A stretch of 64,000 nucleotides of DNA, taken from positions 1 to 64,000 of the forward strand of contig JAKAGX010000001.1 in NCBI GenBank assembly GCA_021825465.1, written 5' to 3'. This DNA is from a bacterium. Lineage in GTDB: Bacteria > Patescibacteriota > Minisyncoccia > UBA6257 > GWB1-50-10. Position 1 is the first letter of the stretch. Every line of letters starts with the position of its first letter. The notes below the pieces were generated by a model, which was not told the DNA's origin, made no database searches, and was given only the letters and a program-made list of their open reading frames with translations. Shown one piece after another: positions 23,910-33,401 of the stretch. The translations under genes and the position numbers were made by a program.

Positions 23910-25166
23910 TTACAGTAAATTTTTATACTTCTCCAACAACTCTTCCGTCACGCCGTTCCGAAGACAAATATCCCGGTAAAGATGTGCCGAAGGGCGCATT
24001 TTTCTTTCGAGGGTTTTATAATCAACTTCGATAAGGCCAAATCGCGGCCAAAAACCTTCCCCCCACTCGAAATTATCCAAAAGAGACCAGTGGAGGTACC
24101 CTCTCACATCCACCCCGTTTTCGATTGCTCGATGGACCCGCTTCAAGGTTTCTACAATAAACCACGGCCGCTTAACATCCCCCTCGTCGGCCAAGCCGTT
24201 TTCCGTGATATAGATCGGCTTCCCGAACCGCTTGAGATCCATGAGTACATGCTCCATCGACTCCGGATAAAGCTCCCACCCCAGATCTGAAAGGATTCGA
24301 TTCTTCCGGTTCTTCCACCAGTGATCCATTTTATGGTGGAAGTAATGGTTCAAACCGATGAAATCCTGATAATTGGCAATTCGGCCCAGGAAGTAGAAAT
24401 TCCACCACCAGTCTGCAACCGCCTTAAAAATGTGCCCCGTAAAACTCCTCCGCGAAGCTTCGAAGTGCATGTTATGCGAAGCAATACCGATTTGCGCTTC
24501 CGGCGATATTCTTTTAATGACGTGGTACGCCGCAATGTGAGCTTTTATGAGATTATGAAAAACTTTCAAATACGCGGAAGGGTTCATCTTCTGAGGCGGC
24601 CATTCTCCAATCAAAAAAGATTCGGCGCTGTAGACCTGCGGCTCATTCAGCGTTATCCAAAACCGCACGTCGTGGCTCAACGCTGTAACCACTCGATCCG
24701 CATACCGCGCAAAATACTTCGGCATATGCTTCGATTCCCATCCCCCCTTGTCTCGGAGCCAGAGCGGGATCGGCCAATGCCAGATCGTGACGAACGGCTC
24801 AAGGCCGTTCGTCCGCGCCGAGCGAATGACATCCTGATAGTGTTGTATTTCCCGCTCGTCGAATTTTCCTTCTTCCGGCTCGATACGCGACCATTCGAGC
24901 GAGAAACGCGTGGCATTGTGTCCCATTTCTTTTGCCATCTTGAAGTCGTCGTCAAACCGGTGATAATTGTCCGCCGCCATGCCGGAAATGAAATTATCCT
25001 CCCCGAATTTTTCGATCAGCTTTAGCTTTCTCAGGTGTTTCAGCCGCTTCTCCGACTTTTCCCACTCGCTCCAGTCATTCACCGTGCTGCCTTCAACTTG
25101 ATGCGCCGCCGTGGAAGCGCCCCAGAAAAACCCTTTCGGGAAAATGAAACTATTTTGCTCTTTCAT
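23910..25166 (-). CDS. Family 1 beta-glycosidase
   Basis: GH1 enzymes cleave beta-glucosides and related sugars with retention. The 418-aa product has the N-terminal FPKGFFWGASTAAHQVEG signature, acid/base Glu175 in TLNEP and nucleophile Glu322 in ITENG, plus LHWSLLDNFEW near the C-terminus. The size is slightly below the usual 440-460. There is no signal peptide, so the substrate must be intracellular. It overlaps the preceding glycosidase gene by ATGA and is the last gene of a four-gene operon. Confidence 0.94.
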   Translation of the reverse strand: MKEQNSFIFPKGFFWGASTAAHQVEGSTVNDWSEWEKSEKRLKHLRKLKLIEKFGEDNFISGMAADNYHRFDDDFKMAKEMGHNATRFSLEWSRIEPEEGKFDEREIQHYQDVIRSARTNGLEPFVTIWHWPIPLWLRDKGGWESKHMPKYFARYADRVVTALSHDVRFWITLNEPQVYSAESFLIGEWPPQKMNPSAYLKVFHNLIKAHIAAYHVIKRISPEAQIGIASHNMHFEASRRSFTGHIFKAVADWWWNFYFLGRIANYQDFIGLNHYFHHKMDHWWKNRKNRILSDLGWELYPESMEHVLMDLKRFGKPIYITENGLADEGDVKRPWFIVETLKRVHRAIENGVDVRGYLHWSLLDNFEWGEGFWPRFGLIEVDYKTLERKMRPSAHLYRDICLRNGVTEELLEKYKNLL

Positions 25167-26164
25167 TGTTGTAAAAGTTGTTTACCTAAATCCCAAAAAC
25201 TCGGATCGCCGTGGATCTTTCTCCAATACCACCACTCCGATCCCCAGAGATAGATGGGCGAAAGGCCGGTCCGTTCGGCAAACTGGAAATTATCGCGGAG
25301 CGTCGTCGTCGAGAAATCCGACGTTTGCGCATTCATGCTCTCATAGGCCAAAGGTGCGCCGTTCAAGGACCACGGTTCGGCTTGCAGTTCCGAAATGAAG
25401 ACGTTCGAAACGCCCGTCAATTCCTTCACCACAGCTGCCTTCAGAGCATAAAAAGCCGGCGGAATGAAGAAGTAATGGAATGCGCCGATCGTCGGCGCCG
25501 AAACGACGCGGTACAGCGTCGTCCCGAAGACGTTCACGTGCGATGCCGGGGCGAACCACCACCCCAGCTCCCCGCTGTCGGTCGTCAAAACGGGCCGCGT
25601 CGGGTCGAGTTTGTGAACGAGCGCGATCTCCTCATTAAAAAGATTTTGGCTGAACGGCGGACAGTTGCCGAACACCCCAAGATACGGTTCGTTCTCGATC
25701 TGCCATGCTTTGATCGCCGAATACGACTTGTAATGTTCGATCACGTGCGTGAGATATGAAAGAAGCGCCTGATCGTAACCGTTCGAACCGGGTGCCGGGG
25801 CCCAATTCGGAATATGGCATTCAGGCCATCGCGGCACGCGCTCCCCGACCGCAAGGATAACGTTTTTCCCTTTCGCTTCCGCAAGATTCATTTCCCAATC
25901 CAAATCGGAAAAGTCATACGAGCCCTCGCGCGGTTCGAGGTACTGCCAATATGCCATAAGAAGGAGGTTTTGCGGATTCAAATCATTCACGATCGATCCA
26001 TAGGCGGCTTTCCAATCGAGCCCCAGCCCTTCTTTTGCGTAGAGTTCACTGAACGAAAGGCCCGTTTCGGGATGACCGTTCCCAAAGCTCAAGAGAAAAC
26101 TCCCGAGATACAGGGAAAAAAGAACGGCAACGATCGCCCCGGCGATTCTCAAAAACTTCTTCAT
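25163..26164 (-). CDS. Membrane-anchored clan GH-A-type glycoside hydrolase
   Basis: The 333-aa product starts with a signal anchor (LRIAGAIVAVLFSLYLGSFLL) and continues as a TIM barrel. WQIENEP (Glu159) and ISELQAEPW (Glu259) have the context of the acid/base and nucleophile of retaining clan GH-A enzymes; the family within the clan (GH5, GH39, GH42-like) is not clear. It should act outside the membrane while the GH1 partner acts inside. The ATG at 26164 lies 1 base after the stop of the EamA gene; an in-frame extension upstream overlaps that gene and is rejected. Confidence 0.8.
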   Translation of the reverse strand: MKKFLRIAGAIVAVLFSLYLGSFLLSFGNGHPETGLSFSELYAKEGLGLDWKAAYGSIVNDLNPQNLLLMAYWQYLEPREGSYDFSDLDWEMNLAEAKGKNVILAVGERVPRWPECHIPNWAPAPGSNGYDQALLSYLTHVIEHYKSYSAIKAWQIENEPYLGVFGNCPPFSQNLFNEEIALVHKLDPTRPVLTTDSGELGWWFAPASHVNVFGTTLYRVVSAPTIGAFHYFFIPPAFYALKAAVVKELTGVSNVFISELQAEPWSLNGAPLAYESMNAQTSDFSTTTLRDNFQFAERTGLSPIYLWGSEWWYWRKIHGDPSFWDLGKQLLQQ

Positions 26165-26165
26165 A

Positions 26166-27068
26166 CTACAGGAAAAGCACGGCAACGCCAGCCGTTATAA
26201 GGACAATCGAAATGACCTTTTGACGCACGATTCCCGGCCTTAAGGGCTCCTTGAGAAGTTTTGGATATTTTTTCGAAAGGAAAACAATGAATCCGAAAAG
26301 GAACGCATACTGGATCCCCGAGAGCGCGTTCACCAGGGACACCGGACCCAGGGAAAACGCATAGTTCACCAAAACGAACGAAAGAAGCGCCGCGATTTGG
26401 CCGGCAATGAAAATGAAGTCGGTCTTCACGTTCGATTTTTTGAACGATTTGAAAATATTCCGTCGCGGGACTTTCGGGAAAAGTAAGAATGCCGCACCGA
26501 GGACGGCACCGAACCCCCGCCACATGAAACCGTTGATAAAGGTGTCGTTATTGAAAACGAATTTCATCAAAACCTGCGACGCGCCGAAGAGGACCGCCGC
26601 AAGGATCGAACCCAAAAAGAGCCTTGCGCCCATGTGCGCCAAGCGTTCTTTCAAGGACTCTTCGTGGGACACGATGAATCCGCCGATGACGATGAGGGCG
26701 AAGCCGATCAATTGATCCGTGTTCAGAAATTCGCCGAGCGCGAAGAAAGCCATCAAAAAGACGAAGATCGGCGTCATGCCCCCCGTCAAAGGAACCACTT
26801 GGGACGCTTCTTCGCGCGCAAGCAGCTTATAGAGAATGAGGAGCGCATAGACATATGTCACGCCCGATGCGAGAGCTGCGAGGACGACGGCGACCGACGG
26901 CGCAAAAAAACTGAACGGCAAAAGAACGACGGTCAAGGCGCCGAGGATGTTCACAAAAAACGTGTAAACCCACGGATCGGGGATGAGATCTTTCAGCATC
27001 ACCTTCGAAACCACGAACGATATGGCGTTCAAAAAATACGCGACGAGACCGATGTAAAGCCAGTTCAT
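26166..27068 (-). CDS. EamA/DMT-family transporter
   Basis: The 300-aa product has ten membrane helices in two repeats, each ending in the EamA-type pattern (first: PLTGGMTPIFVFLMAFFALGE; second: ALSGIQYAFLFGFIVFLSKK). Members export or import small metabolites; the substrate is unknown. It overlaps the upstream glycosyltransferase gene by ATGA and precedes the two glycosidase genes, which suggests a sugar-linked substrate. Confidence 0.85.
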   Translation of the reverse strand: MNWLYIGLVAYFLNAISFVVSKVMLKDLIPDPWVYTFFVNILGALTVVLLPFSFFAPSVAVVLAALASGVTYVYALLILYKLLAREEASQVVPLTGGMTPIFVFLMAFFALGEFLNTDQLIGFALIVIGGFIVSHEESLKERLAHMGARLFLGSILAAVLFGASQVLMKFVFNNDTFINGFMWRGFGAVLGAAFLLFPKVPRRNIFKSFKKSNVKTDFIFIAGQIAALLSFVLVNYAFSLGPVSLVNALSGIQYAFLFGFIVFLSKKYPKLLKEPLRPGIVRQKVISIVLITAGVAVLFL

Positions 27069-28372
27069 CCCTTTTTCTTTTCGATCAACTTTTCGATGTT
27101 ATACGCTCCCATTTTTTCCGCTTCCAAAAATCCGTGCATGGCAGCCTCCGCGAACCACCCGTCCTTCACGTAATCAAAGAGCCACTCGTGGGTATATTCC
27201 GGATCGTATTGGTCCATGCCGGCGCCGACTTTAAAAAGCCATTCCCGATTGAAATCTTCCTGCGAACCGATGGGCGGCGCAATGATGATCGGCAATCCCA
27301 AGCCGCAATAAAACGAAAGTTCCGACGGCTTCGTCCAAAGAATATCCGTTACGCGGAGCATTTTATTGAATTTCTCGAAGTAATCGGGAATGCCGATGGC
27401 CCACAGGATCTCGGCCCCGTCGTCGAACGGCTCCCTGAATCCGAGTTTTTTGAGCTCGTCCGCAAAATAATTCATCGCCGTTCGGTGAGTGCCGGCAGAA
27501 AGGACGACCTTCACTTTCTTTGCCCTGATATCATCCTGCAAACTTTTTACGATCGCGATACCGATCTCTTTTTGTGCCCCCGCTCCGCCGATCGAAAACA
27601 TGAGCGTGAGCGGGCGTCCGGCTTCCTTCGGCAGTGCACCGAAGTTTTCCTTGATAACGGGACCATACTCGCTTGCATACCGCCCCCTCGGGTCGAGGTT
27701 CACGAGCCGCGGACCCATGTCTTTCCGCAACGTTTTCATTCCCGGTCCGCCGATGTTCTCTTTCGGAAGCGGATACCCGGTCAAATGGATGTTCCCTTCT
27801 TTGATGCCGTAGAGTTTCAACCGCTCAAAGACCCGATCGGTCGAAGCACAGTAATGGATCCTTGTCTTTTCAGGATTCAAAGGAGCCCAACTCCGAGCGA
27901 CGTCGGCATCGGCTGTCACACAGTAAATGTCGCCGGGATAACGCCATTCTTCGGCCATGAACGCCGTCGTAAAGAATGTGGTGATGAGCGGGATCTTCCC
28001 CTTGGATAACCGCTCAATGATGTCTCTCCCCCATCCGCGCCGAATGAGGCGGTATTCTTGCCGCAAAGTCCCGGTCGGACGCGAAAGATCGCGTTTCGGG
28101 TAAAAGTTCAAAATGCGCTGAAAGCGATCATATAAATAGAAAACGGCAGATCCCACAAGCGGCACCCGTTTGAAGCGGGAAATAAATTCATAAAAATGCG
28201 ACGTACTGGACCAAATCTCCCGGTCGTCCGTCGGGATCCCCTCATAATCGTTTGCATTGATCACTTTCCCGTCGGGAGAGAGATCCCTCAACGGGAAGGC
28301 CGTCCGCTGATGGCCGTATCCCATGGAAACCGCGATGACCCATGCCTTCCCCTTCGGAGCATCTTTCGCCAT
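27065..28372 (-). CDS. GT-B-like glycosyltransferase
   Basis: The 435-aa product has an N-terminal glycine-containing loop (VSMGYGHQRTAF) like that of MurG and MGDG synthase enzymes, a central linker, and a C-terminal half with FSIGGAGAQKEIG and the nucleotide-sugar site KPSELSFYCGLGLPIII. No membrane helix is apparent. It is first in the operon: TATAAT (28386-28381) lies 8 bases before its ATG. Donor and acceptor are unknown. Confidence 0.75.
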   Translation of the reverse strand: MAKDAPKGKAWVIAVSMGYGHQRTAFPLRDLSPDGKVINANDYEGIPTDDREIWSSTSHFYEFISRFKRVPLVGSAVFYLYDRFQRILNFYPKRDLSRPTGTLRQEYRLIRRGWGRDIIERLSKGKIPLITTFFTTAFMAEEWRYPGDIYCVTADADVARSWAPLNPEKTRIHYCASTDRVFERLKLYGIKEGNIHLTGYPLPKENIGGPGMKTLRKDMGPRLVNLDPRGRYASEYGPVIKENFGALPKEAGRPLTLMFSIGGAGAQKEIGIAIVKSLQDDIRAKKVKVVLSAGTHRTAMNYFADELKKLGFREPFDDGAEILWAIGIPDYFEKFNKMLRVTDILWTKPSELSFYCGLGLPIIIAPPIGSQEDFNREWLFKVGAGMDQYDPEYTHEWLFDYVKDGWFAEAAMHGFLEAEKMGAYNIEKLIEKKKG

Positions 28373-28380
28373 ATGAAGTT

Positions 28381-28386
28381 ATTATA
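28381..28386 (-). promoter_or_regulatory. -10 box TATAAT of the sugar operon
   Basis: TATAAT on the minus strand, 8 bases before the ATG at 28372; no Shine-Dalgarno lies between. Confidence 0.65.
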
Positions 28387-28388
28387 AA

Positions 28389-29840
28389 TCACTGACGCAA
28401 AAACTGAAGGAGAAGCGGAACCGGAGATCCGGTTGCGCCTTTTGATAGATAGTCGCCGTCGATCGAAGTCATTCTGGGCGCCATGTCGATGTGCACCCAC
28501 GAGACTCCTTTGGCGAATTGCCACAGGAAGGCGGCGGCAGTGATCGCCCCGCCATAACGGGTCTTTGCATCGTTCGCCACATCGCCGAACGTTCCCTTGA
28601 TATCGTCTTCATATTCTTCCCAGAGCGGAAGCGGCCATACATAATCGCCTGACAATTCTCCGCTTTCGACGATCCGTTCTTGCGTTTTCCCGTCCGTCGC
28701 AAAAATCGCCGATGCACGCTGGCCGAGTGCAACCATCGCGGCGCCGGTCAAAGTCGCAATATCAACGACGAGTTCGGGATCATACCGCTTTGCGTAATGG
28801 AGCGCGTCCGAAAGGATCACCCGGCCTTCCGCATCGGTATTCAAAACTTCGATGGTCTTTCCCGACATCGTTTTCAAAAGATCGCCCGGCCGATAGCTCG
28901 AACCGGACGGCATGTTTTCCACAGCCGGCACGAGGCCGATGATGTTCTTTTTCAGCTTCAACCGCGCCGCCGCCGCGATCGTATGGATCACCGCCGCACC
29001 GCCCGACATATCCATGTGCATCTCATAAATGCCGCTCGAAGGCTTCAAATTCAATCCACCGCTGTCGAACGTGACGCCTTTTCCGACCAAAACAATCGGC
29101 TTCCCTTTCCCGCCCTTCACATACTCCATGATGATGAATTTCGGTTTCTCGGACGAACCGCGCGCGACGCCGAGAACGCCGCCCATCTTCAATTTCTTGA
29201 TCTCGCCTTCCTGGAGCACCTTTACCTTGAAACCGGATCTCTTTCCTGCAGCGATCGCGGCTTGAGCTAAGACCGTCGGCGTCATATCGCCGCCCGGCGT
29301 GTTTGAGAGCTCCCTCGTTCCGTTCGTCTCTTCCCCGATGATCGTTCCTTCCTTCAACTGCTTCTCAATATCCGCTACGATCCGCCCCTTACCCGCGTAT
29401 ATCAGTATCTCATGAACGAAGTTCCATCCGCCCTTCGGCTGCGTTTTGTATTTTACGAATTCGAAATTCGCCATCTCAAATTCCATGGCGGCAACCCGCG
29501 GCATGACGGCATCGAATTCCTTTTCACCCGTCCGGAAATCATCGATATACACGACTATGCTCTTCAACCTATTCGCTTTGGCTATCGCAACAATCTTCCG
29601 CATAAGGAGCATCGATTTCCGGTGGTTGAATTTTTCCGGAACCTTGGCGAAGAGCATCTTTCTGCCTCCCGGCAGCGGGACAACGCGTTCCCCCTCTTTC
29701 GGGTTCTTTTCAATGCTCCTCACATACTCCTTTTCCTTGGCGCTCAACATGCCAAAAAACGGATGTTTTTCGACATCTTGGCGTATCGCAAAAACCACAT
29801 CGACGTTCTGCGGAATTTTTTCAGTTTGTTTGATGGTCAT
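28389..29840 (-). CDS. pepA: Leucyl aminopeptidase (M17)
   Basis: The 483-aa product has the M17 metal-site motifs: VGKGVTFDSGGLNLKPS (Lys and Asp ligands) and NTDAEGRVILSDALHYA (the NTDAEGR signature). It removes N-terminal residues from peptides with two metal ions, in the cytosol as a hexamer. The first 150 residues are a divergent N-terminal domain. Its promoter region matches that of two members of the Cys-rich array to the right (29841-29866), which ties the gene to the array's history. Confidence 0.94.
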   Translation of the reverse strand: MTIKQTEKIPQNVDVVFAIRQDVEKHPFFGMLSAKEKEYVRSIEKNPKEGERVVPLPGGRKMLFAKVPEKFNHRKSMLLMRKIVAIAKANRLKSIVVYIDDFRTGEKEFDAVMPRVAAMEFEMANFEFVKYKTQPKGGWNFVHEILIYAGKGRIVADIEKQLKEGTIIGEETNGTRELSNTPGGDMTPTVLAQAAIAAGKRSGFKVKVLQEGEIKKLKMGGVLGVARGSSEKPKFIIMEYVKGGKGKPIVLVGKGVTFDSGGLNLKPSSGIYEMHMDMSGGAAVIHTIAAAARLKLKKNIIGLVPAVENMPSGSSYRPGDLLKTMSGKTIEVLNTDAEGRVILSDALHYAKRYDPELVVDIATLTGAAMVALGQRASAIFATDGKTQERIVESGELSGDYVWPLPLWEEYEDDIKGTFGDVANDAKTRYGGAITAAAFLWQFAKGVSWVHIDMAPRMTSIDGDYLSKGATGSPVPLLLQFLRQ

Positions 29841-29866
29841 ACTAACTACTATATACCAAATACTCG
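29841..29866 (-). promoter_or_regulatory. Shared intergenic promoter unit, copy before pepA
   Basis: On the minus strand TATTTGGTATATAGTA is followed by GTTAGT-ATG. TATAGT (29853-29848) lies 7 bases before the start at 29840. The same unit precedes copies 7 and 11 of the Cys-rich family. Confidence 0.7.
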
Positions 29867-29867
29867 T

Positions 29868-31649
29868 CTAAGCCACCTCCTTCTGGTAGCATTCCTCGCA
29901 ATACACGATCTCGGAGCGATCGGGCGAATAGGTCGTCTCGAATTCGTTCGGACAATGCTCCGCGCCGTGGACATGGGATGCGGTATTGCGGTAGACGCCG
30001 TTCACGCTCGCCGATCCTCCGCACTGGCACTTTCCTTTCCAAAGCTTCAACGGATTTCTCTGGCTCAAGCGCTCGTAGTGCCGGCAATTCGAACAAAGGT
30101 GCGGCAGAGGCAGGTTGAATTTTCGGTAGAAGCCCAACTCGGCGGGGGTCACTTTGAAAGCCGTCGCACATTGATCGTTGCATTTCCCGCCGTGAGCGCA
30201 GCTTATGACCTCATTCAAGATCGAATCTTTTACTTCCGCTATCGTATCGGGCAAATCATCCGATCTCAAGGTCACGGTGTATTGCTTTTCGGACGATTCG
30301 CGCCATTTATATCCCAGTTTCATCGCCTCATCGTGACTCAAGGGGTGAAGCTCGGCCGCCACCGTCTCGTTGTACGAGAAAGGTGATATTTCCGAGGGGA
30401 AAAATTCGCCATAGCCGTACTTCCTGCCGCCTTTGTCCATATACGGCATATCATCCATATGTTTCCGTATTTGCGGAATGAGCTTTTCATACTCCTCTTT
30501 TTCATATTGTTTGTTCAAGATGCAGTACTGCTTATTCCTCAATCCTACGCATCCGAAGAGGTTCGACGAATCGTGGCAATTATATGAATAAAGCGTGTCG
30601 CGGCAAGAGCGCACGAAGCGCGAATAATAAATCCCGCTTCCCGGATAAACAGTCGACGAGTCTACCACCCGTTCGGTGTTCAAACCCGAATGGTCGCAAT
30701 CGAAGCAATCTTTCACTTCGGAATAAATAAGCCAAAGGTAACTTGAATCTTCCGCTCCGCCGAATACGCTGAACGAGCGACGGCAATTTTTAGCGCCTTC
30801 GAGGTCGTCTCCGCTCGAATTGACGCTTCGGATGACCTTCGCGAATCTCCTGGGATATTTCAACGATTCGCTCCGGAATCGTTCTTTCATTTTTGAAAGC
30901 GACCGGTACCCCCGGGGCATCAATTCCTTGACCTTTTCCTCGTACTCATCTTTCGAATATTCCTTGTTGAAAATGCAATACGACTTGTTGTTCAAATTCG
31001 TGCACCCGAAACAATGGTGGCAGTTGCGGCAGTTGAACAAAAACGCGCTGTCGTAGCAACCTTCGCAATATCTGCTCCACAACAACCGACTGGAAGAAAT
31101 GCAATCGACGGTCTCGTAATTGAATTCGCTTTTTGAAATCCAATAGCAATCCATGCATTCTTTGCAATTGAAGATGAAAGCGGAGTACAGCGAGTTTTCA
31201 TTGAAATCCCCGCCGATCACGAGATAGCAATCCTTATTGCCTTCGGTGATGCTGCAGTATTCGCTCCGCACGCCTCGCTGGTTCATAAGCGCCACATCCG
31301 GAACCTCTTGCCAGAGATCGCGCAGCTGCTCAAAGAAGTTTCGGGAAAAATTGTAATTCCTGCCGTACACCATCGGATCCCATGAATCTCCCCACCAGAA
31401 CGCTTGATCGTAAATACGCTGCGGATTGTCCGGGGAAAAAAGCGAGAGGATCGTTTCGTTGTGCCCCGGCGCATCGCACGTTTTCCAATAAAGGATGCGC
31501 TCGTTCCGGAAGGTCATTCTCCGCTCGAGCCGGCAATCCGGACAAAAGGTCGGCGGAGGAACTTGCATCTTTTCATAAAAAGCGAAATCCTCGGCATAAA
31601 CCATGAATTCCTTTTTGCAGTTTTGGCATTGCCGAATTTCCGAAGTCAT
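29868..31649 (-). CDS. Cys-rich zinc-ribbon/beta-solenoid paralogue 1 of 13
   Basis: 593 aa with 35 Cys. Ribbon 1: C8, C11, C36, C39 (CQNCKKEF to FCPDCR), of the treble-clef-like pattern C-x2-C, FY, PPP, C-x2-CR. Ribbon 2 is degenerate with a single Cys (CDAPGHNE). Two Cys/Asn/aromatic-rich segments (about 120-220 and 275-400) end in CFGCTNLNNKSYCIFNK and LFGCVGLRNKQYCILNK. Ribbon 3 is of the enlarged form (CAHGGKCNDQC to CSNCR), followed by CQC and terminal C584-x2-C587. No signal or membrane helix. TAAAAT (31661-31656), overlapping the stop of copy 2, lies 6 bases before the ATG. This is the last copy before pepA. Function unknown; structural or nucleic-acid-binding roles are guesses. Confidence 0.85.
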   Translation of the reverse strand: MTSEIRQCQNCKKEFMVYAEDFAFYEKMQVPPPTFCPDCRLERRMTFRNERILYWKTCDAPGHNETILSLFSPDNPQRIYDQAFWWGDSWDPMVYGRNYNFSRNFFEQLRDLWQEVPDVALMNQRGVRSEYCSITEGNKDCYLVIGGDFNENSLYSAFIFNCKECMDCYWISKSEFNYETVDCISSSRLLWSRYCEGCYDSAFLFNCRNCHHCFGCTNLNNKSYCIFNKEYSKDEYEEKVKELMPRGYRSLSKMKERFRSESLKYPRRFAKVIRSVNSSGDDLEGAKNCRRSFSVFGGAEDSSYLWLIYSEVKDCFDCDHSGLNTERVVDSSTVYPGSGIYYSRFVRSCRDTLYSYNCHDSSNLFGCVGLRNKQYCILNKQYEKEEYEKLIPQIRKHMDDMPYMDKGGRKYGYGEFFPSEISPFSYNETVAAELHPLSHDEAMKLGYKWRESSEKQYTVTLRSDDLPDTIAEVKDSILNEVISCAHGGKCNDQCATAFKVTPAELGFYRKFNLPLPHLCSNCRHYERLSQRNPLKLWKGKCQCGGSASVNGVYRNTASHVHGAEHCPNEFETTYSPDRSEIVYCEECYQKEVA

Positions 31650-31655
31650 ATGTTT

Positions 31656-31661
31656 ATTTTA
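31656..31661 (-). promoter_or_regulatory. -10 box TAAAAT of paralogue 1
   Basis: TG-TAAAAT-AAACAT-ATG on the minus strand. The box contains the TAA stop of paralogue 2. Paralogue 9 has the identical TAAAATAAACAT sequence. Confidence 0.6.
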
Positions 31662-33401
31662 CACCACCTCCGCGTTATAGCACTCTTCGCAGTAGACCGT
31701 TTCTGGCCGCTCGGGAGCGAATGCCGTCTCGAACTCGTTCGGGCATTTCCCCCTGCCGTGGAAGTGGGTCGATGTATCGCACATGCAGGAGCGATGCCAA
31801 AGCCTGAGGGGCGTCCCCTGCTTCAGACGCTCGTAGTGCCGGCAGTTCGGGCAGAGATGCGGAAGCGGCAAATCCATCCTCCTCAAGAACTGCAACTCCG
31901 GAGCGATGATCCTGAACGCGCCTGTGCATTGCTCGCCGCACTTCCCTCCGTGAGGGCATTCGATGGTCTGATCCAGAATGTCGTCTTTTACGCCCTCAAT
32001 ATCATCGGGTAATTTGTCCGCTTTCACCGAAATCGCATAATCCTTTGCCGTTTCATTTCTCCAGGGATACTTCTCTTCCGCCGCTTGTTCCGCCGTCAGC
32101 GGGAAATACTCCTCAGCGATCGTCTCGTTGTACGCGAAGGGAGAGATCTCGATCGGGAAGAACTCGCCGTATTTATATATTCTCCCCTTCTCGTCCGTAT
32201 ACGGCATCTCGCCCATCTGTTTCTTGATCTTCGGGAGAAGCGCTTCGTATTCCTCTTTCGAGTACTGCTTGTTCAGAATACAAAAATCTTTTTTCCTCAC
32301 TCCGACGCACCCGAAAAGGTTGGATCCTCCCCGACAGTAATCCGAATACTCTACGTTCACGATGTTTTCGTAGGTATTGGAGGAAAAGAAATTGCGGGAA
32401 TCGTGATAAGCGACATTGACCCCCTCATAGCTCAGCTCCCCGCCGTCTCCCGCGCCGTGGAGATCCATGCAGTCCTTGATCTTCAGCGCCTGCGTGCAAT
32501 ACCGCAGGTTTTCGCATTCATCGATGTTGAACGACTTGAAAATATTCTTGGAATTGATGATGTGGTTGCCGCTCACGTTCACAACCTTACTCGTGAACGC
32601 AAACCTTTGGATGGAGCGTTTCTTTAATTCGATAAATTCGCTCTTAAGCGACTCAATAACCCTTGCACTTCCTAATCCCATTTCCCGCATCTTCCTTTCG
32701 TACTCCTCCTTGGTCAGCTGTTCGCCTCGGAATACATAGGACTTGTTTCTCAAATTGGATCCCATGAAACAGCTCTTGCATCCCGCGCAGTTGTACAGAA
32801 AATAAGAATCCATGCAGTCGCGGCAATTTTGCAGATAAGCGGAGTGGACCGCGTGATTGGTGTCCATGGATTCATAGCAGAACTCGGAATCCGTAACGAC
32901 GTTCGAATCGAAAACGTCGCGATCGTGGAATGCCTTGTGGCTATAGGCGATATTCTCGGAATAGAAGGTCGATGGTGCCATGTAAACGTCCTTCGAGAGC
33001 CATGTGAAATTCGAATACGGTGCGTTCTGATTTTGAAGGCTCTCCAAGGCCAGACGGGGAACTTCCGCTAAAAGTTTTCGGAATTGTTCAAAGAACGGCT
33101 TCGAAAAATCGTACTCGCGGCCGTACGACATGACATCCCACGTATCCGAGAACCAACAATCATAGCAGTAAACTTTGAACGGCCTCTCTCCGGAATACAT
33201 CGAGATGATGGATTTGCCGCAAAGATCGCACGTATCCTTGTACAAACTGCGCTCGTTCCGAAACGACATCCGCCGCTGCCGCCGGCATTCCGGGCACCAG
33301 GTTGGCGGAGGAACGTTGATCCGTTCGTAGAAACTAAAATCCCCAGGCTCAACGACGAACTCCTTCTTGCAGTTTTGACAGATCTTTGTTTCAGCGTTCA
33401 T
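31659..33401 (-). CDS. Cys-rich zinc-ribbon/beta-solenoid paralogue 2 of 13
   Basis: 580 aa. Ribbon 1 is intact (C8, C11, C36, C39). Ribbon 2 is intact too: CDLCGKS to YCYDCW. The first solenoid signature is eroded (CFMGSNLRNKSYVFRGEQL), the second is LFGCVGVRKKDFCILNKQY. Ribbon 3 is enlarged (CPHGGKCGEQC, then CPNCR). The tail is CMC, HFHGRGKCPNEFETAFAPE and CEEC. It overlaps copy 3 by ATGA (33398-33401) and so is translated from the same mRNA. It has no close subgroup mate in the array. Function unknown. Confidence 0.85.
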   Translation of the reverse strand: MNAETKICQNCKKEFVVEPGDFSFYERINVPPPTWCPECRRQRRMSFRNERSLYKDTCDLCGKSIISMYSGERPFKVYCYDCWFSDTWDVMSYGREYDFSKPFFEQFRKLLAEVPRLALESLQNQNAPYSNFTWLSKDVYMAPSTFYSENIAYSHKAFHDRDVFDSNVVTDSEFCYESMDTNHAVHSAYLQNCRDCMDSYFLYNCAGCKSCFMGSNLRNKSYVFRGEQLTKEEYERKMREMGLGSARVIESLKSEFIELKKRSIQRFAFTSKVVNVSGNHIINSKNIFKSFNIDECENLRYCTQALKIKDCMDLHGAGDGGELSYEGVNVAYHDSRNFFSSNTYENIVNVEYSDYCRGGSNLFGCVGVRKKDFCILNKQYSKEEYEALLPKIKKQMGEMPYTDEKGRIYKYGEFFPIEISPFAYNETIAEEYFPLTAEQAAEEKYPWRNETAKDYAISVKADKLPDDIEGVKDDILDQTIECPHGGKCGEQCTGAFRIIAPELQFLRRMDLPLPHLCPNCRHYERLKQGTPLRLWHRSCMCDTSTHFHGRGKCPNEFETAFAPERPETVYCEECYNAEVV

